This document shows positions 1-13,900 of a stretch of DNA of 64,000 bases, in pieces (the stretch's first letter is position 1; each line of letters begins with the position of its first letter). The notes under the pieces are model-generated. The model had not been told where the DNA came from. It saw nothing but the letters and a program-made list of their open reading frames with translations, and did no database searches. Source of the DNA: Castanea sativa (Eukaryota > Streptophyta > Magnoliopsida > Fagales > Fagaceae); the NCBI RefSeq assembly GCF_040712315.1, contig NC_134022.1:7688001-7752000 (forward strand), in the 5' to 3' direction. The position numbers were made by a program, and so were the translations under genes.

Positions 1-609
1 CCAGATGACTGCCATGTCAATTATACACTCTCCTTTTCACTTCAAGTAAGAATCATATTTTTATCACTTTTAACCTTCCCAGCATCAATCATATAGTGTT
101 ATAAGGAAATCAATGCATTGGAAAACTCATGTCCAAGTGGCTCCATTATGGAATTCTGATATTGTTTGCCAGCCATCATTGTCATGTGCCTTGCAAATAA
201 GAGCTTCAATTTGACCATTGTACTCTTTTAGCATTGTTTTGATGTTTTAAATTGTAAACAGGTATCACATGATGAAGTTCTGTTTACCTATCTAATCTAA
301 TAAACAAAGAAATAAAATTTATTAAAAGAAAGGGAATTTCCTAATGTACTGGAATATACAAGAGAAACCCAAAAAAATCAAAGGTAATTGAGATGTAAAA
401 TTAAGTAACTAGAAATTCTAAAAGCTGAGAGTGCGGATAAGAGTAGATTAGCCTCAACAGTCAAACAACAACCTTAATACATCATTTACAATTTAATCTG
501 TAAGATGTTTATTGTCTTGGGGGAAGTGAGTCTAGGGCACAATTATTTACCCAAACACACATATTTTTTATATATCTGGGTGATTACAATGATATTACTC
601 TTTTGCCTC

Positions 610-1640
610 TAACTTAATATAAACTTATAACACTCCCGCTCAAGATGGGATGTATATATTATACAGTCCCAGCTTGTTACATAACACATCCAAACAAATC
701 TTACACAAAGCTTTGGTAAACTTATCAATTATCGAGCTCCTATAGCAATCATTCCACTTTCCATTGTCTGAACCAAAGTAGCAGTTGAATTTGATTCAAC
801 AAAATTAGACTGCATGGACACTAACGGTACTTTTCCTCAGGGATGGATACTATTGATGTTTCAGTGTAATTTGATGTGAAGTATTTTTTTTTCCTCTTGA
901 AGGCTGACCTGATGAGCTGAGTGATTTACAATGCTGATCCCAACAAAAATCCAATAGAAATCTACAATATTACTTTCTCCATGACAATAAGTGCATTTGT
1001 GAGGATCACATCCTCTATCATGACTCGTCCTTGTTCTCGACCTTGACAACCATGACCTCCATAAGCCATATCTAGAGAATCTACCACCCTCCCATACCAA
1101 CAGAAAAAGTGTATTTCTCAGTGGATAGTAAAATAGAATTAGACTCAAATAAGGAGATTTGTCTAAGTCAACTAAATACTTTGCCTAAAAATGGAAGTTC
1201 CTTACTGTGCAAAATATGTGTCTCCACTGGGTCAAAGTTGGAGGTAAACCAGAGAGAAAACAAGCTACACGCATACAGTCTCTTAGCTTTTTATTATCAG
1301 TAGAGATACATTGGTAGAGGTTCAAGTTCTTTATGTATACCTCTAAAGTCTAAACTTTGCATAATAATCCTCTAAAGAGAGATCATTAAGAGTAATGGGG
1401 AAGTAGTTTTGATGAAGATCATAAATATGTTGGAGGTTATTAACACTAGAATACAACTCTTACCCAAGTTTTGCAGTGGGCCAAAAGGCTAAACTACAGC
1501 TCTTCATGCTATTCCACAAACCACTCCTAATCTGTGCACCATTCTCTCTCCAATCAGCATACTTAGGATCTTTAGTAGGAGGTGTTGGTATTGTATGTGC
1601 AAGGAGAATTGGGAGACATTTAATCATCTCCTAATTTTGT
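610..1640 (-). mobile_element. Deleted Ty1/copia retrotransposon remnant
   Basis: Read on the minus strand, about 1640-1330 resembles the copia gag (UBN2-type) region, ending in a motif like YDLHQNYF followed by LSLEDYYAKFR. About 1290-870 continues through an arginine/glycine stretch and a zinc-knuckle remnant around CTYCHGESN. About 760-610 then resembles the extreme C-terminus of copia pol (IIDKFTKAL, KLGLYNIYIPS). Protease, integrase and most of reverse transcriptase are missing, so gag is joined almost directly to the pol tail. Stops and frameshifts break the frame. DNA at about 300-600 may be the decayed 3' LTR, but I could not define its ends. The remnant lies upstream of the first visible exon of the plus-strand gene and is probably in one of its introns. 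Confidence 0.6.
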
Positions 1641-1912
1641 GCATCGTGTGCCCTCCATTGAGCTCTTCATACCCAAAGTTTGGATATCTTTATTCAAGTT
1701 AGGATCCATGTTTTTGGCCCATTGCCCATATTTGGATTGCTATTGGTCTTTATTCTCTTCTCAAAGACTTTTTTATGTTCTGATTGCTTCTTGTATCTTG
1801 AAAGCTATTGCCTGGAAAATGTTTTTAATGACAAGTTACCATAAGAAGACCAATTTGTATTATTGCATGTATCATTATGTAACAGTCAATGGTATCTTCT
1901 GACTTTTGACAG

Positions 1913-4900
1913 ATCTGTCGTGTTGAGGACCTTCTTGTGAATGGACTTATCAGAGGAAGTATTATTCACATCCACAGGGCACGGACTGTCATTATTGATA
2001 CTGGTGGTGTGATGACTGCTTCAGAATTAGGTAAAAGAGTGTATTGCTAGAATAAAGTTGTTTAGATTGTTGACTCCTTGTTTTGTCTGTTCCGTTGTTG
2101 CAAGGTCATAATGCATTCATACTAACAACTTGTCAATTTCTTGGAAAAAAGATTCTGTACATATTTTTCTTTAATAGACAGAGGTCCTTTTCCAGGTTGC
2201 AGTGGAGGTATTGGAAAGGGAAACTATTCAAATGGAGCTGGCAGTGGTGCTGGGCATGGGGGCAGAGGGGGCTTTGGGTATTTCAATGGGAGGGTGAGCA
2301 CTGGAGGTAACAAATATGGTGATGCTGATCTCCCCTGTGAATTGGGAAGTGGAACTGAAGGCCCTGATCAGTTGTATGGACATGTGGTTGGAGGAGGAAT
2401 GATTGGTAATGTTTCTAAATTAACCCCAGTTGTCCACCAAAACGTTCACCTGTCTTTTGATTAAGTAAATGAGAGGTGTTATGTTTAAAATTACTCCACT
2501 TTTTACATGAATAAAATGTAAGTTAAATGTTATGCCTAGATCTTGTATCTTTTAATGCCACCACCTTTATCATGTTTAAGAGTTCATTTTTCATGTTTGC
2601 TAGTGATGGGATCCATCCAGTGGCCGCTTGTAAGGCTTGATATTTATGGATCTTTGAGGGCTGATGGTGAAAGCTTTCGTAGAATGGCAGGAAATGGAAA
2701 CGGTTCTTTGATTGGTGGACTTGGTGGAGGTTCTGGTGGGACAGTCCTCCTTTTCCTTCAAGAGCTCAGGCTTTCAGAGAACTCGTCTTTATCTGTTGTT
2801 GGGGGCAACGGTGGCCTTCTAGGCGGTGGTGGGGGTGGGGGTGGGAGAGTTCATTTTCACTGGTGTAAGATCGATGTTGGGGATGAATATACTCCAGTTG
2901 CAAGTATAAATGGCTCCATAAATAGTCGGTATGCCTATTATTATGATAAATGACTTACATATTGGTAGATAAATTTAAGGTTAGTGCATGTACTTGTGCT
3001 AACAGATCTGCAGATTTTTTAATTTCCTTGTCAACTGAAATATGAAATGAGCATCAGGGGATGAAACTGTTTCAATATATTATTCCATGATATTATATTA
3101 CTTGACAACACAACAGTATGCATGTTATTTAGTATGAGATTCCATGGGTCTTTCGACTCATAAAACAAGTAATAGAAAGAGTATTTTTTCTGTAGGGATT
3201 TTTTTTTGGTTGGATGTAGAGGGTTACTTAGAATGCCCTTTTTCTAAGCTAAAAAAAATTGTCCTTTTATGGTGGAGCAATACGTAAATATCAGTAGTTT
3301 GTATATTTGCTGTCCATAGACTTTTGGGAAACTAGTATTGAATTGAATATTATGTACCCCTGGTCATATTGAGATTGCACCCAACTAGACCAAGCAAGCA
3401 CTTTGTCCATTGCTGCTGTGGCAGGACCTTGATTATTAAACACGATGACCTCAGCTGCTGTGGAACACAGGAGTTGCCCAGGCTGGGACATGACAGTGGG
3501 AAGAAACATAAAGACAGTCCCCAACTTGAATTTATCCAAAATTTGTAACATTCTTCTAAGCCAAAATTGATCTATAAAGGAATCTTTTTTTTTTTTATCA
3601 GTAAATAAATTTATTGATAAAAAGCAATCCCGGTACAGTAGTTGTGTACAGAAGAAAGAGAGAAGAGAAGAGGAAAAAATAAACAGAAAATCAGCTAAGT
3701 ATCGTGCCAGGATTCCACGAAGTCTAAAAATCCATGCACAGAAAACTAAACTAGTGCAAAAGTACAATGTAAACCCTACAAGTTTAGTGAATTGTCATTT
3801 TCATTCACTAAGTTTAAATTTAGACATTGTAGTCTGTTAACTATTTTGTCATTGTGGTCTTACAGCACTGTAATTTCAGCCATTTTGTTCATTGCTGTTT
3901 GAAAATCTCTGTTAACTCTTTCAAAACGATTCCATTTCACATGATAAAAGATATAACAGCATTGTTCAAATGGCACTGGACAAGATTGACAATAACGTAC
4001 TAAAATGAAAAAAAAAGTATACATAGTGGAATGACAAATTTTAAACTTAGTGGACGAAAATGACAATTCACTGAATTTGTAGGGTTTAAACTGTATTTTT
4101 TTCCTTTTTTCACATTTACCTATCAAAAATGATTTTTTTTTACATGATGACAAGGATAATGTTAAGTGAATTATATTTATTATGGTGTCAACTATTTGTT
4201 ATCCAAATAATTCTCATAGCATATTATCTGTTGAAATTCTTCAATAGGAGTTTATTCAAGAATTTAAAATTTTATGCAGACGTTATTTTCTGACACCCCC
4301 ATCAATCAGGATAAACTCTTAATTGTGTGTGTGCGTGTGATTTCTATATCCTTAGCATCTTTTCTCTCTCTCTTTTTTTTTTGGGGGGGGGGGGTGTTAA
4401 ATGGAAACCTTTGAATCATCTTAACAATTAGCTACCTGTGAACTATTAAAGAATTGATGGTGCCACTGTTAAGTGACTGAAGGTTTAATAAAAAAATAAT
4501 GCTGAAAGGCCATATAGATTTGGTTTTCTGCATCAGCTTAGAAGAAAATAGCTTCTGTCAAGATGCCTTAAATTTTTATTTGTTATGCTTTTTATCAATG
4601 AAATGCCCTTTCTATCTCAATTCAAAACCTTTCCTTTTTAGCCTGAAGACATCATTTTAGAACTCTTTCTGTTACAATTGACAAACTTGAATGATAAATA
4701 TTGGTATGGTTTTAAAAAGATCTTAAAAAGACCAGTCCAGGTAATAACAGCATATTACTTATGTCTAACAGCGGAGGTGCTGGGGACAATGGTGGTCTTT
4801 ACGGGGAGGAGGGCACAATTACTGGAAAAAAATGCCCTCAGGGCCTCTATGGTACTTTCTGCGAGGTTGGCTTGCTTTGACACTTGACTTTAATATTGAA

Positions 4901-7900
4901 AACATGCATCCATGTTGTTATACTGAGAAACAACATCACTTGTAGCGTCATGTAATACTTGCATTTTTTCCCTTTACATTCTATGAGGAGCTGTAACATT
5001 TTCTTTGATCTTTTAAGATTCTCAATCATAATTTTATTACCTGTTACTAACTTATCATAATCAAGGGCTGTTACATTGGAAAGCTTGGTGTATCTTCATT
5101 TTTTCATGAGGATAATTTTTCTTCTTTATCATTATAGATGAGAGAAGACTGCAATTGCCCCTCTCTAGGTTACTATTACAGGCTTAAAAGGTTAGAAAAA
5201 GGTTCCCTAAGCAATTGGTTTTAGAGAATAGCACAAATACTCAAGTGCTAGATGAACCCTTCTGTGTCATGGGCTCAAGGACATCCAAGAATTCAATTTA
5301 GGGAAAATGTGGAAAGATGTGTTTGCTCTCTCAATAAGATCAAGAGGGCAGACTGTATCTTTTCACCCACAGTTTGTACCATAGTGATGCAGCCTGAATA
5401 AGGCAGCAAAGATGACATGTTTGCTGTAAACAGAAGATAAAGCCTAGAAGGCAGAAAAGGGAGTCAGTAACCCCAGAAATAAGATTAGTTCTCTTTAAAA
5501 TATAGCCAGTTTTCTTCAGATTATTACTTATTTATAAGAGAAGCAATGCCTGACTTGTCAAAGACACACAATAAATGCTAGACAGCTGACAATACATTTA
5601 GAAATTGGAGCATCAAGTGGAATTATGCTTATGTAGGATACAAGAGTCATAGATAAACTTGAAGAGGCAGTAAGTGATTTTTCAGTTTATTCTTGATTTC
5701 AAAATGTGGTTTTGTATGGACTTTTTTTGGAGTGTATGATCCTAATGCAGATGCAAATAGATAGCAGCTTTGGGAAGAATGGGAAAGGGTATATAGTTGG
5801 TTGGTGCATAGGGGAGGCTTTCAACATAATTCCTTTTCCAAGCAAAAGGAGGAGCATTAAGAACAATGGTAAGGATGTGGCAATTTTCTGGAGCTTATTT
5901 CAGAACATAGCCTAATGGACTTACCATTGGAGGAAGGTGTTTAAACTTGGTCAAACAATCATGGTCACCCATCAATGCCCAGGTGGGACAAATGTTTGAT
6001 CTCACTAGATTTGGAAGAACTATTTCACTACTTGAATCAGAGATTTCTTCAAAGATCATATTCAAACTGTTTTCCCATGTTACTTGATGGTAATGATATC
6101 AACAAGGGCAAGGGCTTATTTACATTTGAAAATACGTGGTTAAGAACTGAGGGCTTTGTGGATAAAGTGAGAAATTGGTGGGGGAGTTATCACTACCATG
6201 GGTCTCTTAGTTATATTTTGGCTTTGAAACTCAACTCCTTGGAAGACAATATGAGAAATAGGAGTAAGGAGACTTTTGGAGATGTGACAGTATGGAAGAA
6301 ACATTTATTAGTGCTAAATGAATGGAGGAAGAGGGATACCTGATTGTTGAAGTTTCTTTTATTCCAAAGAATATGGGGGCTTCAGATGCTAAAGATTATA
6401 GGCCGATCATCCTTTTTGGTAGCGTCTATAAGATTGTGGCTAAAGTGCTAGCTAAAATATTGAAGTTGGTTTGGGGTTTGATGTCTTAGACTCAAAATGT
6501 TTTACACAAGGGAGACAGATCCCTGGATTCTTCCTTAATGGCAAATGTGTGGATAGTTGTTTGAAAGTTGGTACCCCAGCGATCTTATGTAAGTTGGATC
6601 TCAAAAAAGCGTAAGATCATGTTAGCTAGAAGTTTTTGTTATACATTTTAGAGCAGTGTGCCTTCCTGAGTAGGCGGAGAAACTGGATTTAGTTTTGTTG
6701 TGGCTTCCTGAGTAGGTGGAGAAACTGGATTTAGTTTTGCATATCCACAGCTCATTTCTCCATATTGATCAATGGTAATCCTAGTGGTTTTTTTGATAGC
6801 TCGAGGGGTCTCCACTAGGTTGATCCACTTTTCCCCTTGTTTGTTAATGGAGGCTTTGAGCAAACTCATGGTGTGAGCAGCTGATGGCCATTTTCTTCAG
6901 TAGTTTGAAGTTCGAGGGAAGGAGAATGCACATGTAATGATATCTCACCTTTTGTTTGTTGATGATACATTAATTCTATGTGACCCTGAGCCAGATCAAA
7001 TAGGGTATTTGAAGTGTATATTGTTGTGCTTTGAAGCTGTTTCTGGGTTAAAGATTTATTTATCCAAGGCTGAGATGGTTCCTGTTGGAGTGGTTCTAGG
7101 TATTGAGGAGCTAGCAGCAATATTGGAGTGCGGAGTTTCTACTTTGCCCATGAAGTATTTGGATTACCATAGGGCTCTTGGTTTAAATCCAAGGCTATTA
7201 GGGACCCAATACTTGCAAGGAATAAGGATGGAGAAGCGGTTAGCAGGGTGGAAAAAGCTTTACCTGTCTGAGGGAGGTAGGATCAGTCTCATTAAGAGTA
7301 CTCTCTCTAGCCTGCCGTCATATTTTCTCTTGTTATCCTGATTCCAGTAAGTGTTGCTAACCGTTTTAAGAAGTTACAACATGGTTTCCTTTGGGGTGGG
7401 CTACTTATGTTAATGCCAAACTACAGGAAGTCACTATGTAATTATCTGTTGGTTTCAACTATGAAACATTAATTACTCAAATGGAAGTATATGACTTAGA
7501 TTACTAGGCTGAGAGGAGTACATATGATCTGAGGTTACCATGAAATAAGACTACTTTCATATGTATGGAAATGTTTAGATGTATGTGTATGCATGTGGGC
7601 ATGTGTAGCATGTATTTTATATATGCAAGATTTATCAAGCAAGTATAAATGTTCACGTCTTACTTCTTACTCCATACACATTATTTAGATTTTCCTTGGT
7701 TGTATATGTCTGTTATTTATTATTATTATTACATAAAAGTTTTTGGCAATGAAATGTTGTATAGGAATGCCCCATTGGTACTTACAAAGATGTTGAGGGC
7801 TCTGATGAACATCTTTGCACACCATGTTCCCTTGATCTTCTTCCCAACCGGGCTAATTTCATATACGTGCGAGGTAATTTTGCTATAATCTCTCTCTCTC

Positions 7901-10900
7901 TCATTTTTCTTTTGGCCCACGTCTCACTTGAGAGCACTTTTTTCAGGAGGAGTAAGTCAGCCATCGTGTCCCTATAAATGTATATCTGACAAGTATAGGA
8001 TGCCAAATTGCTATACGCCTCTTGAGGAGCTGATGTATACTTTTGGGGGGCCCTGCCCTTTTGCACTTCTGTTGTCATGCATTTTGGTGCTTCTAGCTCT
8101 GTTCTTAAATGTTTTAAGAATCAAAGTAGTTGGGTCAGGTTCTTATCACAGGGAGAATTCAATTGAACACCACTGTCATCACCCTTTTCCATACCTTCTT
8201 TCTTTGTCAGAGGTACATTGTTGATTATAACAGACATTTATTTGTTTCAGCTTATGCTGCCTGCAGTGATTACTAGGCCTACTTCAGCATTTTACAAATC
8301 TGATTTGTTTATCATATACTTAAACCTAGGTGCGGGGAACCAGAGCGGAAGAAACTCAAAGCCATGTTCACAGAATGTACTTCATGGGTCCCAACACATT
8401 TAGAGAACCGTGGCATCTTCCTTACTCTCCTCCCAATGCAATTATTGAAGTAGTGTAAGAAAACATTTCAAGTTAAAAAGGATATAGGCATAATCTGATA
8501 TTAATGTCATATGTGATATTTCTGAATATCTCGACCCGGATTTTTTTGCCATTTACCCTGATTTTGCTATCATTTTCGTTATGTAGCATCAAAGCCAAAC
8601 ATATTTGTTAAGTAACATCTCAAGAATTAGAGACTCGAGTTTAATGATGAAGCTTGAGTCTAAAGAGACTCGGTTTTGGTGCCCTGGCAGAGGATGATGT
8701 GGATTTTTTATCCACATGGAACTCGAGCCTTAAGGGTCAAGTTTCTTAAAACGAATTTGAGTCTCTAAGACTTGAGGTGCTACTTAACAAATTAGTTTGC
8801 AAAACTTGTCAACTAATGAAATTGTTTGTAAAATTAGGTCAAATGTCAAGAAAATCCTCGACCCTAGTAAACTCAGCCAACTTCTTGATATTAATCATCA
8901 GAGTTCAACTCTTTTTCTGATGATTTTGGCTTAGTTGGGAAGAAAACTGTCGTTGCTCTTTTGGCATCATGCAATTGGAGTAGTTTTTATTCCAAGATAC
9001 ACTTCTTAGTGACACCTTTTGATTAAAAAGCAGTACAAACTATGAAGCCCATAAGATAGAACAATATTATGTTAGCATCAATTTTCTTTGTCTTATATCC
9101 TAAAATTTTATCTGTAATGTACAACCCTTCTTGTTATGCAGGTATGAAGATGCATTTAACAGATTTATTGATGAAATTAACTCTGTTTCTGCATATGATT
9201 GGTGGGAAGGGTCAGTTCACAGCATACTTTCAGTTCTCGCATATCCTTGTGCCTGGTCCTGGAAGCAGTGGCGTCGAAGAAAAAAAATTCATCGCCTTCA
9301 GGAATATGTGAAGTCTGAATATGACCATTCATGTCTGCGCTCATGTAGATCCCGAGCCCTATACAAAGGGATGAAGGTTTGACTTATTATGTGTTTATTG
9401 GTTTAGAGCCAATTTATTTGTGTTATGCAAAGTTTTAAATTAAGTTTTGTACCTGGTAATTACAGCTGAAATTCTTTTTATCAGCAAGCAAAACAGTATA
9501 CCGACCCCCCTATTTTGTGTCTTGCTGAAATTTCCAATCTGTAGTATGTTTTGGCCATTTCAGCCTATTTTGGTAGTTCTGGATGATATTTGCATATCAG
9601 CCTGGAATGATCTGCCTAGAGTATAGACTGCATATTTTTGGTTTCTTTTATGAATATACAGACTATGTATAAATAACACTAAAGTATATAGAAATGCGAC
9701 GGTACCAAAATATTTTGTTCCAATGGACAAACTAAAACATTCATCAAAATGGAGTGTAAAACTTTGCTGTGATATTAATTCAGTACTCCCTAATAAAATA
9801 CTACTCGCTGGATGGTGTTCACAACAAAGTAAGTTCTCATATCTGTGTCATTCCCCCTCAACCCCCCCCCCCCCCAACTTTTCCCATTTGTTTATAAGAT
9901 CACCTCCTGTGATAGTTGTAAGTCTAAAATAGAGAAAGGAAAGAACTTTTGGATTATTTGAGCTTACCAAAAAAATTAAGACATCCAGTTTGCAGTGGTG
10001 CAAGATAAGCTATTTGGATTATTTGAGCTTTATTGTGAGAGAAGGTATTGATCTTCCAGTGTCTTAAAACTCCACTTGACCCCAAAGTTGATAGAGTCTA
10101 GTATATTTTGACTGGGAGTCACCTTAGATTTAGTCAGGGGGCAACCCATGACGACCTAGACATGATGTATACATTCGTAGCTAATATCTACATAGATGAT
10201 TCTTCAATCTTAGAATAGAATGGCAAAAAAGTATACATGTGGCTGACCCTGTTGAGAATGCATAGCTGATCCCGAAATTTTGAGACTAAAGGCTTGGTGG
10301 TAGTTGTATGATTCTTCAGTCTGGTAATATCATCACTAAAGATTTGAGGTTATAGATTCTCAAATAAAAAGTGTATTCAAATAAATAGATTCAAATTCTT
10401 ATCTTCTGGCTATCAAAATCGTTTACCATTTGTTTGGGTTAAGAATGATTGACCAGAATCTGAGGTTAAGTCAGTATTTTAAATTATGCTATCTGCAATT
10501 CTTGAGTTTGGCAAGTTAGAAACAGAAATTGTTATTTTCTATGGAACTTTTTGGTGGAATTTGTAGAGGCAAAATTATGATTACAAATTCCACCTAAAAA
10601 TATGTATAATTTCCACGTTCTATCCAGTTGGCTCTTTCTTGTGTGTCACACATTGTTCCACATATAACTTGTGTTCATTGCTGACTGAGGCTAAATTTTT
10701 TAGATTTTTTTTTTCAATACCAACTCTCATTAGATTTGATAATTATATATTGTTTATGTAGTTTTTGCTTAGTTTAGATGAGTATGATTTCTTTATATGT
10801 GCTAATCAATAAAATTAGTAATTGATGGGATTGTAAATCCAATGATTTTAAAATTTCTATAAAAATTATCAATTATTTCATCCAAACACAAGGTGAAGGA

Positions 10901-13900
10901 AGAAAAAAATTTCTTTCATTGATGCCTTGATTTTGATATATTTTCTCAAAATTTTGACTTGACTTACTTCTAAATTTTGTGAGTTATCTTTTTACTCAAG
11001 TGAGAAGTTCTACTGTTTTTGTCTCCTTTGTTTACCTTTTTCCCAGTCAAGCCATGTGTTCACTTGACGAGTTTGGAACAATGGACTATGTAATAATGTA
11101 TCCATACCTTATTGAATGGGTTTGGATCATCTGATTATCTTTTGTTTTACATCATCTCTAAATCAGGACACCGAAACTTGATTCCAGATTTTTGCTTAAT
11201 GAGACATACATTACATTTTGTGGTTATGAGTGTCACACACTTATGTGAGTCATATGATAAAATCTGAGACTCTGACTGTGATACAAACATTGTCACTGAA
11301 ACATGAATTCTCTTTGTAACACATGGCAATATTAATGCCCACCATCAACTTGTGTCAGTGATTATTCTTGTTCAACTTATTGGCTAGTGAGCTTTTGAAA
11401 TGTAAGTGGTCAACTGTAAAGAGGTAAAAAAAATTCTGAGAGTCCTTATTGTATCCACTGATGTTCGTTAGTGTTACAGGTTATAGGACATTCTAAATGT
11501 CATGAAATATTGTTATACTCCTTGGATTCTATCTCATTTCCTCTTTAGATTTATTTATTTATTTATTTTTTATTGTGTGTGTCAAATAAATGTAGATACT
11601 AATTATATCCATTATCTCTGGAGGGGTTACTTTTTTCTAAAATGTCTAGGAAGTCACCTCATCTATTTGTCCTGGACAGTCAGCAAACAAGAGGCATGTG
11701 TCTGTAATCCTCCCTAGTTTACTAAAACTATATACAAAATATCCCTTGAAGTGTGGATTTCCGTTCAGTTTTGAACTTTGCATAATTTCATTTTCTTTAA
11801 CATGAGTTAATACAAGTGGACATTAATACAGGTTGGGGCAACACCAGACTTGATGGTGGCATACATTGATTTTTTCCTAGGAGGTGATGAGAAGCGATTG
11901 GACATGGTATCAATTATTCAGAAGAGATTCCCTATGTGTATAATTTTTGGTGGGGATGGAAGCTATATGTCACCTTATAATCTTCACAGTGATACATTGT
12001 TGACCAATCTTCTTGGCCAGGTCTCTTGGTTGTTTATGATCTTTTAAATAGCTTCAAAATTATTTCTCTTTTGGTGTCTCTAAATATAATTTTAAACATT
12101 TATATCTGACAAAAAGAAAACTGTATTTGTTTCCCAGCATGTCCCAGCAACTGTTTGGACACGTTTGGTTGCTGGTTTGAATGCTCAGTTGAGGACAGTG
12201 AGGCATTGCTCCATCCGTTCTGCACTTATACCTGTTATTGACTGGATAAATAGTCATGCAAACCCTCAGCTTGAGTTCCATGGGGTTAAAATTGAGCTCG
12301 GATGGTTTCAAGCAACAGCTTCTGGTTACTATCAGCTGGGTATTTTGGTTGCATTTGGTGATTATTATTTTCAAGATATGCTCCAACCTGATTTATTGGA
12401 CAGTAGTGATGACTCTACAAGGTAACTTTAAGCAGTTGCACGATTGCTTGAACCAGAGCTTTTACCTACAGTTCCTATATATCCTGCACCATAGATTTTG
12501 CGCATTGCAAGACTAATACATCATAAACTGTCCATCTAATAGTTCACATCACCTAAAATCTGTTTCAGATGCATGCAACTAGCAACTATCTGTAGATAAC
12601 CTACTTTCTTACTCTGGTGACAAGAGACAACTATGCCTTCTATTCTGTGCCATTCATGCAGCCTACGTCAGAGACAGTTTTCTGCATTTGTTGCTGAGGA
12701 AATTTTTTATGGGGATGTAAAATTTTGTAGATATGATTATTTGTCCTTTAAGTAGAGAGACAAGAAAAACAGAGAAAAGAAAAGAAGAAATGAATTGGTG
12801 GAGACAAGATTCAAATGTAGAACCTTTTCCTCTGAAACCATGATAAACTACCACTTGTCCCTAAGCTTAAACTGTTGGAAAATGGTGATTTAATCATTTA
12901 AACATTATTCTAACAAATAATACTACCTATGGATGTAGATTTTTAATGGCATTAAACTCATCTGTGTCTAAAGGAAATATAACAGTTTATCTTTCAACAA
13001 TAATATCAAAAGGGTAGACTTAATACTTCATTTATTGGCATCATCTGTGGTTAGGATAAATAGCAATTTCTCTCTCCTCGTAGTCTCCAGTGAATGCCCA
13101 CGATATCAAAGGATCTGTTGATTCTTTAGTCCCAAATATATATTTGTTAGTCCAACAATGAAACTATAAGTTGACTCTTTTGGTGATTTATTGAATAATG
13201 TTTCAGGAAAAAGGTTGCGTCTCCAAGAGAAAGTCTTAAGCAGAAAACTTGGGCTCATACAAGTCAAGCATTTTCTCTTAAAAGGATAACTAGGGGAATT
13301 AATGGAGGACTCATAAATGATGTTACATTGAGATCATTAGATTTTAAAAGGGATTTTCTCTTTCCCCTTTCTCTCTTATTGCGCAATACAAGACCGGTTG
13401 GTCGTCAGGTACTTTGATGATAATATGTCTATCCCCGCTACAATTTACTGAGTAATTCTGCTTTCTAATACTTGAAATTTCTGTGTTTCAGGACAGCCTG
13501 CAGCTGTTGATCACTGTCATGCTTTTGTCAGATCTTTCTGTCACCCTCCTTATGTTGCTTCAGTTCTATTGGATCTCTATTGGGGCTTTCCTTGCTGTGT
13601 TGCTCATTCTTCCCCTATCACTACTTTGTCCCTTTCCAGCTGGATTAAATGCCCTATTCAGTAAAGAACCTAGAAGAGTTTCACTTGCACGTATTTATGC
13701 ATTGTGGAATGCTACATCTCTGTCAAATATTGTAAGTTATACCAAGTACCTGGTACTTGTAACAAGAGCTTGATCAATTGCTTTCCTCTCTTTTTACCTA
13801 TCAGTGTCAGTGAGGAGCAACTAAATAAATTAGGCTTATTTTTTATTATAACGTAGGGAACCTTTATAAAGAAGAGCCCTTTTCAGGGGCAATTTTGTGA

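Noticed and set aside
2083..2953. Glycine-rich ORFs as separate small genes
   Set aside because: They are exons 2 and 3 of the larger spliced gene read through into introns; splice junctions give one frame.
3291..3767. 158-codon minus-strand ORF
   Set aside because: It runs across a LINE tail and intron sequence, has no recognised domain, and its middle is low-complexity. It is not a gene.
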